NCBI RefSeq assembly: GCF_038446955.1
Contig: NZ_CP151803.1
Coordinates: 620,001 to 684,000, forward strand
Origin: Pedobacter sp. FW305-3-2-15-E-R2A2
Lineage (GTDB): Bacteria; Bacteroidota; Bacteroidia; Sphingobacteriales; Sphingobacteriaceae
Direction: 5' to 3'
DNA: 64,000 nucleotides
The notes beneath the pieces are model-generated. The model searched no databases, was not told where the DNA came from, and was given only the letters and a program-made list of their open reading frames with translations. Positions 1-8,871 of the stretch are shown here, piece by piece; within the stretch, counting starts at the first letter, position 1, and every line of letters begins with the position of its first letter. The position numbers and the translations under genes were made by a program.

Positions 1-19
1 TTCAGGAAATGAAGGCGAC

Positions 20-1348
20 ATGCCAGTAAGTACGGGCAGTAAACCTGATATTTCAAGGGAAAAGTCGGCAGAACTGTATGAAAAAGCTAAAAACTATTTT
101 CCGGGAGGAGTAAATTCTCCGGTAAGGGCTTTTAAATCAGTATATGGCACTCCTTTGTTTATTCAAAAGGGAGATGGCTGTTTTGTATGGGATGCCGATG
201 GAAATCAATTTATAGATTTTTGCGGAAGCTGGGGTCCGTTAATCCTGGGCCATAACCATCCAAAGGTTAGGGATAAGGTGACAGAAGTCATGCAGAACGG
301 GATGAGCTTTGGCGCTCCTACAGCTTTAGAAAATGAGCTGGCAGAGCTGATCATCAAAAACAACAAGTTTGTAGAAAAAATCCGTTTCACGAGTTCAGGT
401 ACGGAGGCCGTAATGTCTGCGATCAGACTGGCACGTGGATATACAGGTAAAGATAAAATCATCAAGTTTGAAGGTTGTTACCATGGACATACCGATTCTC
501 TATTGGTAAAAGCAGGTTCAGGTTTGGTTACTTTCGGAGAAACTTCTTCGGCAGGTGTTCCTAAATCCTTCGCTCAGGAAACGATTGTGATTCCTTTGAA
601 TGATAAAGATGCCATTAAAGCTGCTTTCGAGCAGTTTAAAGATGAAGTAGCGGCAGTGATCATTGAAGGTATTCCGGCAAACAACGGATTGTTGATGCAG
701 GATGTAGAATACATCAAATACTTAGAAAACATCTGTAAAGAAAATAAAGCTTTATTGATTTTTGATGAGGTGATCACCGGATTCAGATTGGGCTTTGAAG
801 GGGCTGCGGCGCATTATGGCGTGAAACCTGATATCGTTACTTATGGTAAAATCATCGGTGGTGGATTGCCGGTAGGAATGTATGGTGCTTCGGCTGAAAT
901 CATGGGGCATATTTCTCCTGATGGAGGGGTGTACCAGGCAGGTACCTTATCGGGCAATCCGGTAGCAATGGCAGCAGGGATTGCACAATTAACAGAATTA
1001 TTGCGTTCAGGATTCTATAAAGAATTGAACAATAAAGCTTCAGAGTTTGCAGAAAGTATTCAGCGCTTTGCAACGGCAAGGAATTACAAATTGAAAGTAT
1101 TCCATGTAGGGTCTATCTTCTGGTTGGCATTTACGGATAAAGACAAGATCCAGTCGGCGGATGATATTGATCCGACCAGTATGGAGAAATTTAAAGTATT
1201 ACACAGAGAATTGCTGAACAGAGGAATCTATATCGGTCCTTCAGGATATGAAGTAGGTTTTGTTTCTGCAGCGCATACCAAGATAGAACTGGAGAAAGCG
1301 AAAAGAGCAATCCTGGAAAGCCTTGACGTGGTTTTCAGAAATAAGTAA
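20..1348 (+). CDS. hemL: Glutamate-1-semialdehyde 2,1-aminomutase
   Basis: This PLP enzyme converts glutamate-1-semialdehyde to 5-aminolevulinate in the C5 route to haem, in the cytoplasm. The family signature PGGVNSPVRAFKSV follows the N-terminus, and the PLP lysine is K277 in TYGKIIGGGLPVG. The 442-residue length fits the family (about 430). The reading frame is open to the window edge, so the ATG at 20 is a reasonable but unproven start. It heads a run of plus-strand genes that includes hemE and hemJ, which supports a role in haem synthesis. Confidence 0.97.
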   Translation: MPVSTGSKPDISREKSAELYEKAKNYFPGGVNSPVRAFKSVYGTPLFIQKGDGCFVWDADGNQFIDFCGSWGPLILGHNHPKVRDKVTEVMQNGMSFGAPTALENELAELIIKNNKFVEKIRFTSSGTEAVMSAIRLARGYTGKDKIIKFEGCYHGHTDSLLVKAGSGLVTFGETSSAGVPKSFAQETIVIPLNDKDAIKAAFEQFKDEVAAVIIEGIPANNGLLMQDVEYIKYLENICKENKALLIFDEVITGFRLGFEGAAAHYGVKPDIVTYGKIIGGGLPVGMYGASAEIMGHISPDGGVYQAGTLSGNPVAMAAGIAQLTELLRSGFYKELNNKASEFAESIQRFATARNYKLKVFHVGSIFWLAFTDKDKIQSADDIDPTSMEKFKVLHRELLNRGIYIGPSGYEVGFVSAAHTKIELEKAKRAILESLDVVFRNK

Positions 1349-1386
1349 ATTAAAAAGTATATTTATAGTATATAAAGCGGGGCACC

Positions 1387-2253
1387 TTGAAGAAATCAAT
1401 CGTTATATTTTATTTCATGTTACTGTACTCTTTGGTGCAGTTGATCTCCTGGGGAACGCTTGTCGTAAAGCTGGAGCCCGCAAGGATGGCGATGGTGATG
1501 GGAGAGGGGTCCGTATTCTTATTCCTGCTATGTGTGGGTGCCTACTTTTTGCATCAGTCGATCAAAAAAGAAGACCGTTTAAGAGAACAGCAGCAGAATT
1601 TTTTACTTTCTGTAACGCATGAGCTTAAATCGCCATTGGCCGCTATAAAATTATCTATACAAACGATTATTAAGCGCGACCTGGACAAAGCCAGACAAAC
1701 CTCCCTGCTGAACAATTCCTTAAAGGACATTGAACGCCTGGATGATTTGGTAGAAAACATGTTGCTGGCTACGAAAATTGAGAACGGTTCTTATTCTTTC
1801 CCTAAGGAAGAGTTTGACTTTTCGGAAATGGTGACTAAAATTACAGACCGGTTACAAATCCACTCCTGTGGATGTGAGCAGGTAATTACCTTATCGGTAA
1901 AGCCTGGAGTAAAAGTGGTTGGAGATCAATTCTCTTTATCTTCAGTGGTGACTAACCTTGTCGAAAATGCTGTCAAATATTCAGGTCCATGTGCACATGT
2001 AGATGTCGAATTGGCGGAAAAAGATGGTCATGCGTTTTTAAAGGTTTCAGATAGAGGTCCGGGTATTCCTGATGCAGAAAAAATGTTGGTTTTTGATAAA
2101 TTTTATCGCGTCGGTAATGAGAATGTAAGAAAATCAAAAGGCACAGGATTGGGCCTGTTTATTGTTAAGGAAGTATTACAAATGCACGACGCTGATATTA
2201 GCGTTAGAGATAACGTACCGCAAGGTGCTATTTTTGAAATCACATTTAGTTGA
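1387..2253 (+). CDS. Membrane sensor histidine kinase
   Basis: A 288-residue sensor kinase. Two N-terminal hydrophobic segments (about residues 4-27 and 40-56) are followed by a HisKA domain with phospho-acceptor H78 in SVTHELKSPLAAIKLS. The HATPase domain shows the N box (NLVENAVKYS), G1 (DRGPGIPD), F box (VFDKFYRV) and G2 (KGTGLGLFIVKEV). There is almost no periplasmic loop and no HAMP or PAS domain, so the signal is probably sensed in or near the membrane. The start is TTG at 1387. The response regulator gene begins a few bases after its stop, so the pair is almost certainly cognate. The signal is unknown. Confidence 0.93.
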   Translation: MKKSIVIFYFMLLYSLVQLISWGTLVVKLEPARMAMVMGEGSVFLFLLCVGAYFLHQSIKKEDRLREQQQNFLLSVTHELKSPLAAIKLSIQTIIKRDLDKARQTSLLNNSLKDIERLDDLVENMLLATKIENGSYSFPKEEFDFSEMVTKITDRLQIHSCGCEQVITLSVKPGVKVVGDQFSLSSVVTNLVENAVKYSGPCAHVDVELAEKDGHAFLKVSDRGPGIPDAEKMLVFDKFYRVGNENVRKSKGTGLGLFIVKEVLQMHDADISVRDNVPQGAIFEITFS

Positions 2254-2258
2254 TAATT

Positions 2259-2963
2259 ATGCAACAGAAATTAAGAATACTACTGGTTGAAGATGAAGAC
2301 CACTTATTAGATGCCATAAAATTAAACCTTGAACTTGAAGGATACAAAGTTCATGCAGTAAAAGACGGTAAAACTGCTTTAAAAGTTTTTAAGGAAGAAC
2401 GTTTTAACCTGATCATTCTGGATGTTATGCTTCCTGAAATGGATGGATTCCAGGTGTGTGAAACCATCAGACTGGAAAACACAGAAGTTCCTATTCTTTT
2501 CTTAACGGCCAAAAACACAAGTGAAGACCGTGTAATGGGATTGAAAAAAGGAGCTGACGATTATCTGGTAAAACCGTTTAACCTGGAAGAACTGATCTTA
2601 AGGGTTGGGATTCTGGTAAAACGCAGCATGAAAGCGGATGACCTTAAAGAAATCAATTCTTATAAAATCGGAGATAAAACGATCTATTTCAACTCTTTTG
2701 AATTGAAACAGGACGATGGAGTAATTGTTCCCCTAACGAAGAAAGAGACAATGTTGTTGAAATTGCTAATCGAACGTAAGAACGAAGCAGTATCACGTGA
2801 GCAGATACTGGAAACGGTATGGAACTATGATGTTTATCCATCTACCCGTACGATTGATAACTTTATCCTGACTTTCCGTAAGTATTTCGAACCAGATCAG
2901 AAAAACCCGGTGTATTTCCATTCCATCAGAGGTGTAGGTTATAAATTCACGGATATTCATTAA
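2259..2963 (+). CDS. OmpR/PhoB-family response regulator
   Basis: A 234-residue DNA-binding response regulator. The receiver domain carries the acidic patch in LLVEDED, phospho-acceptor D55 in LIILDVMLPEMDG, and the conserved Lys in KPF. A C-terminal winged helix (Trans_reg_C) ends in RTIDNFILTFRKYFE and IRGVGYKF. I chose the ATG at 2259 over the in-frame TTG at 2250 because it gives the usual short N-terminus; the TTG would overlap the kinase gene by 4 bases. Its stop codon TAA shares its last base with the ATG of the next gene (TAATG), which suggests coupled translation. Confidence 0.95.
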   Translation: MQQKLRILLVEDEDHLLDAIKLNLELEGYKVHAVKDGKTALKVFKEERFNLIILDVMLPEMDGFQVCETIRLENTEVPILFLTAKNTSEDRVMGLKKGADDYLVKPFNLEELILRVGILVKRSMKADDLKEINSYKIGDKTIYFNSFELKQDDGVIVPLTKKETMLLKLLIERKNEAVSREQILETVWNYDVYPSTRTIDNFILTFRKYFEPDQKNPVYFHSIRGVGYKFTDIH

Positions 2964-3478
2964 TGTATAACGCAAAAGGCAGGTATGCCCTGATGGCACT
3001 CTTCGTGATTGCGGCAGGAGTATGCCTTTTTTACGATCAAATTCAACTGGCTGTTTTGGCCGGTTTTTTCTTTGCCTTTGTGATCTGGAGTCATTTCAAA
3101 CACAGCTCCATTTTACTGGCCTCCAAACATTTTAAGAATGGAGATTACGAAAAAACAGAAAAGATATTGGCAGAAGTACCTAATCCCGACCGGTTAGCCC
3201 GGAACAGGAGAGGGTATTATGAATTTATGCGTGGCAATATCGCATTGAAAAGAGAAGAATATGATGTGGCTGAACATCATTTTCAAATTGCCAGCCGCTT
3301 TCCTCTTGGAGGGAAAAATGATAAGGCTTTTGTATTGATCCATCTGGCCAATCTGGCACTCAGAAAAAAAGATGCAGTGAGGACAAAAGCATATATCGAA
3401 AAGGCAAAAGAGCTGGCAGTAACCCCAAAGGCGCAAGAGATAATTAATAAAATAGAGCAAGAAGCAAACCGCTTATAA
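2963..3478 (+). CDS. Small membrane protein with TPR-like soluble part
   Basis: A 171-residue protein of unknown function. Two hydrophobic helices (about residues 7-25 and 28-45) anchor the N-terminus. The rest is helical, with repeat-like stretches such as FKNGDYEKTEKILAEV and KREEYDVAEHHFQIASRF that look like tetratricopeptide repeats, so a scaffold role on the membrane is likely. The start overlaps the regulator stop by one base (TAATG), so it belongs to the kinase-regulator operon. hemE follows after 15 bases and is probably co-transcribed. No enzyme motif is visible. Confidence 0.85.
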   Translation: MYNAKGRYALMALFVIAAGVCLFYDQIQLAVLAGFFFAFVIWSHFKHSSILLASKHFKNGDYEKTEKILAEVPNPDRLARNRRGYYEFMRGNIALKREEYDVAEHHFQIASRFPLGGKNDKAFVLIHLANLALRKKDAVRTKAYIEKAKELAVTPKAQEIINKIEQEANRL

Positions 3479-3493
3479 ACAAACAAATTACAC

Positions 3494-4516
3494 ATGAATA
3501 CGTTATTTTTAGATGCCGCACTTTCAAAGCAAACAGAACGTCCACCGGTATGGATGATGCGTCAGGCAGGTCGTTTTATGCCTGAGTACTGGGAAATCAA
3601 AAACAAATACTCTTTCCTGGAGATGTGCAAAACGCCTGAAATTGCTGCTGATGTAACGATGTTACCTGTTGATTTGTTGGGTATTGATGCTGCTATTCTT
3701 TTCTGTGATATATTAGTCACAGGTGAGGCAATGGGCGGAGATTTGAGTTTTACTCAGGGTGTTGGTCCTAAATTCGCCAATCCTGTACGCAATGCTCAGG
3801 ATATTGATAACCTGAATGTAGATGTACTGGACAAGTTAGAATATGTAGCTGATGCGATTAAAGTGATTCAGCAACGTTTAAATGGCAGCATTCCTTTGAT
3901 CGGTTTTGCCGGTGCGCCATTCACCGTAATGAGCTACCTGGTTGAAGGTGGTTCTTCGAAAGATTTCAAGCTGACGAAACTGTTGATGCACAATCATCCG
4001 GAACTGGCGCATCGCTTATTGGCGAAAATTGCGAAAGTTACTGCAGATTACCTGAACCTTCAGATTGCTGCAGGCGTAAATGCCATCCAGATTTTTGACA
4101 GCTGGGCACTGGCTTTATCATGGAACGATTATCAGGAGTTTTCTCACCGTTATATCCAGGAAATCATTGCCAACCTAAACAGAAAAGACGTTCCTGTCAT
4201 TTCCTTCTGTAAAGGAAGTTCAGTATTCGCACCGATCATGGCTCAGGCCAACCCGGATGTGATCTCGGTAGACTGGAATGCGGATCTTTTAAACATTAAA
4301 CAAGCACTTCCTGCAGGTATTGCGGTTCAGGGTAACCTGGATCCACATATTTTATATGCGGATAAGCCAGTGATCAAAAAACATATCCTTCAATTGTTTG
4401 AGCGTATGCGTGGAGAGAATGGATTTATCTTTAACCTTGGTCATGGCATCATGCCGGATATCCCATTTGATAACGTAAAATACGCGATTGAAGTGGTTAA
4501 AGAATTCAGATACTAA
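3494..4516 (+). CDS. hemE: Uroporphyrinogen decarboxylase
   Basis: Decarboxylates the four acetate side chains of uroporphyrinogen III to give coproporphyrinogen III in the cytoplasm; no cofactor is needed. The family N-terminal motif RPPVWMMRQAGRFMPEY lies near residues 16-32, with active-site segments FCDILV and GFAGAPFTVMSYLVEGG after it, and the end shows FNLGHGIMPDIP. At 340 residues it has the normal length. A strong terminator follows within 10 bases of the stop, so it probably ends the unit that starts with hemL or with the kinase. Confidence 0.98.
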   Translation: MNTLFLDAALSKQTERPPVWMMRQAGRFMPEYWEIKNKYSFLEMCKTPEIAADVTMLPVDLLGIDAAILFCDILVTGEAMGGDLSFTQGVGPKFANPVRNAQDIDNLNVDVLDKLEYVADAIKVIQQRLNGSIPLIGFAGAPFTVMSYLVEGGSSKDFKLTKLLMHNHPELAHRLLAKIAKVTADYLNLQIAAGVNAIQIFDSWALALSWNDYQEFSHRYIQEIIANLNRKDVPVISFCKGSSVFAPIMAQANPDVISVDWNADLLNIKQALPAGIAVQGNLDPHILYADKPVIKKHILQLFERMRGENGFIFNLGHGIMPDIPFDNVKYAIEVVKEFRY

Positions 4517-4524
4517 AATATAAT

Positions 4525-4560
4525 AAAGAGGCTGTTTAATGCTAAATAGCCTCTTTTATT
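4525..4560 (+). terminator. Rho-independent terminator after hemE
   Basis: A perfect 9-bp stem (AAAGAGGCT at 4525-4533 with AGCCTCTTT at 4548-4556) encloses a 14-base loop and ends in a short T run. It sits 8 bases after the hemE stop and separates hemE from hemJ. Confidence 0.85.
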
Positions 4561-4582
4561 GCTAAAATAAATAGAATAATCA

Positions 4583-5128
4583 ATGGAATACTATCGTTAC
4601 ATACTCTCTGTTCATATCATCTTTATGGTAAGCTGGATGGCGGGATTGTTTTATAGTGTTCGCTTGTTTATCTATCATGTAGAGGCAGAGGATAAACCAG
4701 AAATAGAGCGGAATATCCTGCAAAGGGAATATGAACGCATAGAAGCCAAACTTTGGCACATCATTACCACTCCGGCGATGACGCTTACGGTTATTGCAGG
4801 TGTAAGCATGGTTTATCTGAATCCTGTTTTGTTGCAAACCTCCTGGTTTCATGTAAAACTGGGCTTTGTTGCATTACTACTCATCTATCATTTCCTTTGT
4901 CAGAACATCATGTATCAGCTGAAGCTGGGTAAATGCAAAACGAGCTCTTTTAAGCTACGTTTATGGAATGAAGTTGCCACTATCCTCCTGGTGGCTATTG
5001 TCTTTACAGTGGTCCTAAAAAGTGCCGTAAATTGGGTTTATGGACTTGTAGGTCTGATTATATTTGCTGTGGTCATTATGCTTGCTGTAAAATGGTACAA
5101 ACACTACAGGAAAAAGCACGACTGCTAA
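4583..5128 (+). CDS. hemJ: Protoporphyrinogen IX oxidase, HemJ type
   Basis: A four- or five-helix membrane protein that oxidises protoporphyrinogen IX to protoporphyrin IX. HemJ-type features are seen: HIIFMVSWMAGLFYSVRLFIYH near the N-terminus with its conserved His, then WFHVKLGFVALLLIYHFLC with His and Lys, and a RLWNEVATILLVAIV segment near the end. The 181-residue length is typical. Placement next to hemL and hemE supports the call over a general CopD-like membrane protein. The electron acceptor cannot be read from sequence; quinone is assumed for the family. Confidence 0.92.
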   Translation: MEYYRYILSVHIIFMVSWMAGLFYSVRLFIYHVEAEDKPEIERNILQREYERIEAKLWHIITTPAMTLTVIAGVSMVYLNPVLLQTSWFHVKLGFVALLLIYHFLCQNIMYQLKLGKCKTSSFKLRLWNEVATILLVAIVFTVVLKSAVNWVYGLVGLIIFAVVIMLAVKWYKHYRKKHDC

Positions 5129-5213
5129 GCCCTCTCTTATCTTTTTTCATTTTATTTTCTTTTGCATGCAACCTTTCTGTTGTGATGCACATCTTCTATA
5201 TACCAAACAGACA

Positions 5214-5780
5214 ATGATTTTGACGCAGTATAAGATAGAGGAACTCATGGAAGGCTGTAAAGCCGGTAAGCGAAAGATGCAGGAAGCGCTTTATCAGCAA
5301 ACCGCGTCGAAAATGCTGGCGGTTTGTATGCGCTATGCTAAAGACAGAATGGAAGCGGAAGACGTATTACAGCTGGGTTATATTAAGATCTTTCAAAAGG
5401 TGGCAGAATATAGAGGAGATGGTTCTTTTGAAGGCTGGATGAGAAGAGTAATGGTCAACACCGCGATTGAAAGTTACCGTAAGAACCTGAGGACCTTAAA
5501 TGTGGTTCCGATTGAAGATGCTTATGAACAGCCTTCTACCGGATTTGACTTTAGCAGGTTGGGGATGCAGGATTTATTGAAAGTGATACAAAAACTTTCA
5601 GATGGATATAGAATGGTATTCAATATGTACGCCATCGAAGGATATTCTCATAAGGAAATTGCCGCGACACTGGGCATCTCTGAAGGAGCAAGTAAATCGC
5701 AATTGTCGAGAGCAAGGGCGATCTTAAAAGAAGAGATTATAAAAATGGAGGGTATAGATTATGCAAGCTATGCAGGATAA
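5214..5780 (+). CDS. ECF-type RNA polymerase sigma factor
   Basis: A 188-residue sigma-70 family factor of the extracytoplasmic group. Region 2 is visible (CMRYAKDRMEAEDVLQLGYI, then GSFEGWMRRVMVNTAIESYR) and region 4 is a helix-turn-helix (YSHKEIAATLGISEGASKSQ). An upstream in-frame start at 5166 exists, but the ATG at 5214 gives the normal N-terminus, so I use it. The next gene overlaps its end by 20 bases and encodes a single-pass membrane protein, a pairing typical of sigma and anti-sigma genes. The target promoters are unknown. Confidence 0.95.
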   Translation: MILTQYKIEELMEGCKAGKRKMQEALYQQTASKMLAVCMRYAKDRMEAEDVLQLGYIKIFQKVAEYRGDGSFEGWMRRVMVNTAIESYRKNLRTLNVVPIEDAYEQPSTGFDFSRLGMQDLLKVIQKLSDGYRMVFNMYAIEGYSHKEIAATLGISEGASKSQLSRARAILKEEIIKMEGIDYASYAG

Positions 5781-6477
5781 AGATTTTGATCAGTTGTTTA
5801 AAGACAGGTTTGAGGAGGCCGAGATTCAGCCTTCTTCCAACTTATGGAGCAATATTGAAAGCGAACTGACACCGAAGAAAAAAAGGAAATTTCCTGTTTA
5901 CTGGGCAGCAGCGGCAGTAGTGGTCATTGCGACAACCATTGGTTTGCTTTCTCAGAAAACGGAGTCTTTAAAATTACAGGGAAATGCTGCTGAAACGACT
6001 GCTCAGATAGAAAAGGTTCCAGTAGTGCCATCTAGGCTGAATACCGTGGCTGAAGAACCGGTTGTTGAGCCTGAAAGTACACCATTGATATTGGCACCGA
6101 AAGTAAAACTGGAGAACCTGGTTCGTAAAAATAGTCAGGTGGCGGTGCAACCAAATCTGGAGGTTAAGCGTCAACAGGTTAAAGTGATAGATGTTGTTCC
6201 TGAGCAGAAAGAAGAAATGGTTACTTTAGAAAAGGAGATCATGATCGCAAAAATAGATCCGCCAGTGGTACCTGAACAGAGCAATCAAATCGCAGAGACG
6301 GAAGTCCGGGAACGAAAAGGCATCAGGAATGTGGGAGATGTGATCAACTTTGTGGTGGATAAATTAGATAAAAGAGAAAAGAAAATTATACAATTCAAGA
6401 CGGATGATGACGACAATTCTTCTTTAATAGCAGTCAACATTGGCATTTTGAAATTCAATTCAAGAAAGAACAAATAA
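5761..6477 (+). CDS. Single-pass membrane protein, putative anti-sigma factor
   Basis: A 238-residue protein with a cytoplasmic-type N-terminus of about 48 residues (DFDQLFKDRFEEAEIQPSSN), one hydrophobic helix (VYWAAAAVVVIATTIGLL, about residues 46-63), and a long Val, Glu and Lys-rich tail that is probably periplasmic. It starts inside the sigma gene (20-base overlap), as anti-sigma factors often do. No recognised zinc anti-sigma motif is present, so the role rests on context and layout. An alternative ATG lies 9 bases downstream. Confidence 0.85.
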   Translation: MQAMQDKDFDQLFKDRFEEAEIQPSSNLWSNIESELTPKKKRKFPVYWAAAAVVVIATTIGLLSQKTESLKLQGNAAETTAQIEKVPVVPSRLNTVAEEPVVEPESTPLILAPKVKLENLVRKNSQVAVQPNLEVKRQQVKVIDVVPEQKEEMVTLEKEIMIAKIDPPVVPEQSNQIAETEVRERKGIRNVGDVINFVVDKLDKREKKIIQFKTDDDDNSSLIAVNIGILKFNSRKNK

Positions 6478-6506
6478 GATAAGGATACACAGATCAAACC
6501 AATTAT

Positions 6507-7313
6507 ATGAAAAGATTATTACTGACAACACTTTTGGTAAGCGGACTTGCCGGTGTTATGGCTCAAAGCGCATTTGCACAACAGGATAGTACCCGGACAA
6601 AACGTAGAGTAACCATCTCTGTAGGTGGTGAAACCAGCATTTCTATTGGTAAGGTGCAGAGTGACAGCGTTAAAAAAGCCAAGGCTGCAGAAGGTCGTTT
6701 TATCGGAGGGATCACCTTTACCAGATTAGACTGGGGATTCACCAGACTGGTAGATAATGGCAGTTTTTCTTTATCGAAAGACAACGAATTCCTGGATTAT
6801 ACGGGTGGGAAATCAAGTACTTTCTCCTTTGATGTCCTTCAGTTTGGTTACCGCTTTAATCCTAATTTTAAGATCTATGTGGCTGGAGGTTTTGACTGGA
6901 CAATGATCCGCCTGAAAAAGAACATCACCTTGCTTAAAAACAGCCCGACAATGGCTTACACTGAAGAAGAGATCAACTTCTCCAAAAACAGGTTATCGAG
7001 CAGTTATGTGCATATTCCATTGAATTTTGAATTCCGTACCAAAGAAAACTCCAACGGAAAACGCTTTTACTTTGTAATTGGCCCTGAAGTAGCCTTCCTG
7101 TTAAATGGAAAAGTAAAACAGATCAGCAAAGAGAGAGGAAAAGAGAAGATTAAAGACGACTATAATTTTGAGCCTTTCCGTTATGGTGGAACCGTTCGTA
7201 TAGGTTATGGCGCAATTGGGCTCTTTACTAAATATTATTTCAATGATATGTTTACCACTACTGCTCAAAAAGGGCTGAGAAATATGTCCTTCGGTGTCAC
7301 CTTAGGATTGTAA
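6507..7313 (+). CDS. Outer membrane beta-barrel protein, PorT-like
   Basis: A 268-residue protein with a signal peptide (LLLTTLLVSGLAGVMAQSAFA, cleavage after AFA) and alternating beta-strand patterns such as GGITFTRLDWGFTRLVDNG and YRFNPNFKIYVAGGFDW. It ends in a strand with a hydrophobic last residue (MSFGVTLGL), usual for outer membrane barrels. It follows the sigma and anti-sigma genes by 29 bases and is probably their co-expressed output. A terminator follows it. Its substrate, if any, is unknown. Confidence 0.88.
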   Translation: MKRLLLTTLLVSGLAGVMAQSAFAQQDSTRTKRRVTISVGGETSISIGKVQSDSVKKAKAAEGRFIGGITFTRLDWGFTRLVDNGSFSLSKDNEFLDYTGGKSSTFSFDVLQFGYRFNPNFKIYVAGGFDWTMIRLKKNITLLKNSPTMAYTEEEINFSKNRLSSSYVHIPLNFEFRTKENSNGKRFYFVIGPEVAFLLNGKVKQISKERGKEKIKDDYNFEPFRYGGTVRIGYGAIGLFTKYYFNDMFTTTAQKGLRNMSFGVTLGL

Positions 7314-7344
7314 AAAAGAAACACACGCACACAAATATAATCGG

Positions 7345-7380
7345 AAGCCGTCTCGTCATTAGTTGATGAGGCGGCTTTTT
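7345..7380 (+). terminator. Rho-independent terminator after the barrel gene
   Basis: A 14-bp stem (AAGCCGTCTCGTCA at 7345-7358 with TGATGAGGCGGCTT at 7364-7377, two non-Watson-Crick positions) is followed by a T run. It closes the sigma/anti-sigma/barrel unit. Confidence 0.85.
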
Positions 7381-7447
7381 ACATAGAAACAAGAAAAACC
7401 GGCTCCTGCTCTTTTCATGACGGTTGTAAATACTTTATCTTTACAGG

Positions 7448-8440
7448 GTGAAGGAACAAATCATCAGCGTTAAAAACATCAGCAAACAATACCAGCAGGA
7501 GCAAGCTTCAGGAGTACAGGATATCAGCTTTGATATTAACAAAGGAGAGATCATTGCCATTATCGGCGAAAGTGGAAGTGGGAAATCGACCCTGCTGAAA
7601 TGTATCTATGGATTACTGAGTGTTGATGAAGGAGAAGTCACTTTTAAAGGAGAACGCATCCTCGGCCCAAATGAACAATTGATTCCTGGTCATAAGGAGA
7701 TGAAAATGGTGACTCAGGATTTCTCCCTGAACATTTATGCGAAAGTATATGACAATATCGCTTCCATGATGGCCAATACAGATGTGCATTATAAACATGA
7801 AAAAACCATGGAAATGATGCTTCATCTGCATATTGATCACCTGAAAGATAAAAAGATTACGCAACTGAGTGGGGGAGAACAACAAAGGGTAGCCATCGCA
7901 AAAGCATTGGTAACGAATACTTCTGTACTGTTACTTGATGAGCCTTTTAGCCAGGTGGACGCCTTATTGAAAAATCAATTGAGGGCAGATATTAAACGAA
8001 TTGCTGCGGAGACCGGAGTAACAGTGATTATGGTTTCTCATGATCCTGCTGACGGGTTATTCTTAGCCGATGAATTGTTGATCCTAAAGGATGGACATCT
8101 GATGCAGCGCGGAAAACCTGCGGAGATTTATAATCATCCAAATCATATTTATACTGCCCGGATGTTGGGAAATGCCGTTGTACTGAATACGGATGAAGCC
8201 AAAAAACTCGGTCTTGAAATCAAGGAAGGCAACGCCGTATTTTATCCGGAATGGGTAGAGTTAACCAATTCCTGGAACAGCAGACGTTTTGAGGTGAAGG
8301 ATGTTTATTATAAAGGTTTTTATGAGGAACTGTTGCTGGAAAGAAATGGAGTAACGATCAGGGCGATACAGTTGAATAGAGGAGAGCATAAAAAAAACGA
8401 CCATGTTCAAGCGAACATTGGTCGTTTTTTAAAACTATAG
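7448..8440 (+). CDS. ABC transporter ATP-binding protein
   Basis: A 330-residue ABC ATPase with Walker A GESGSGKST (residues 40-48), signature LSGGEQQRVAIAKA, Walker B VLLLDEPFSQVD and the H-loop MVSHD. A C-terminal extension of about 90 residues after the nucleotide-binding domain resembles the regulatory domain of PotA/FbpC-type importer ATPases. No permease or binding-protein gene is adjacent, so the substrate cannot be named. The start is GTG at 7448. The last codons contain a terminator hairpin shared with the converging gene. Confidence 0.92.
   Translation: MKEQIISVKNISKQYQQEQASGVQDISFDINKGEIIAIIGESGSGKSTLLKCIYGLLSVDEGEVTFKGERILGPNEQLIPGHKEMKMVTQDFSLNIYAKVYDNIASMMANTDVHYKHEKTMEMMLHLHIDHLKDKKITQLSGGEQQRVAIAKALVTNTSVLLLDEPFSQVDALLKNQLRADIKRIAAETGVTVIMVSHDPADGLFLADELLILKDGHLMQRGKPAEIYNHPNHIYTARMLGNAVVLNTDEAKKLGLEIKEGNAVFYPEWVELTNSWNSRRFEVKDVYYKGFYEELLLERNGVTIRAIQLNRGEHKKNDHVQANIGRFLKL
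8392..8430. terminator. Bidirectional terminator inside the ABC gene's 3' end
   Basis: An A run, then ACGACCATGTTC, loop AAGC, GAACATTGGTCGT and a T run form a hairpin with one bulged base that can work on both strands. It lies upstream of the stop codon at 8438-8440, so the last residues of the ABC protein are encoded by the terminator. It also lies just past the end of the converging lipoprotein gene. Confidence 0.75.
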
Positions 8441-8454
8441 TAAGCTTTTATAAC

Positions 8455-8871
8455 TTAGGTTACATCTCTTGATGGAATCAGAACGACTTTAAAACGGATT
8501 GGCACAGTTGGTTTCTTGGGATTTTCAGTAGCAAAATTGGCTCTTTGAATATCGAAAGAAAGTCCACCTTTAAATTGCTCATAACTGTAGCTTGTTCCTT
8601 CAAAAGTGTAAGGCAGCTGTATGTAGCTATCAACATTGACTGGATGATCACTGTAAACTAAAATCCCTTCAATATCCACATTAAGCTGATCGATTTCAGG
8701 AATAGAAATCTCCGCGTTGTAGGTAGAATTATCCGTTGTTGGTTTCCATTGACTGGGTTGAATCGTAAGAATAATTGTTCTATTAGATGTCTCCTGGACA
8801 ACCGTGTCTTTTTTGCACGAAGCTAAACCAAGTGTAGCTGTGCTGATGAGTAATAATAAGAGTCTTTTCAT
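8455..8871 (-). CDS. Small lipoprotein of unknown function
   Basis: A 138-residue protein with a lipoprotein signal peptide (LLLLISTATLGLASC, lipid-linked Cys at about residue 19, followed by KKD). The mature part is beta-rich and has no motif I recognise. It converges with the ABC gene across a shared terminator. It is probably attached to the inner leaflet of the outer membrane or exposed at the surface. Confidence 0.85.
   Translation of the reverse strand: MKRLLLLLISTATLGLASCKKDTVVQETSNRTIILTIQPSQWKPTTDNSTYNAEISIPEIDQLNVDIEGILVYSDHPVNVDSYIQLPYTFEGTSYSYEQFKGGLSFDIQRANFATENPKKPTVPIRFKVVLIPSRDVT

Noticed and set aside
1323..1622. Frame overlapping the hemL end and the kinase start
   Set aside because: It is a shadow of the kinase gene in another frame; the kinase frame carries all motifs.
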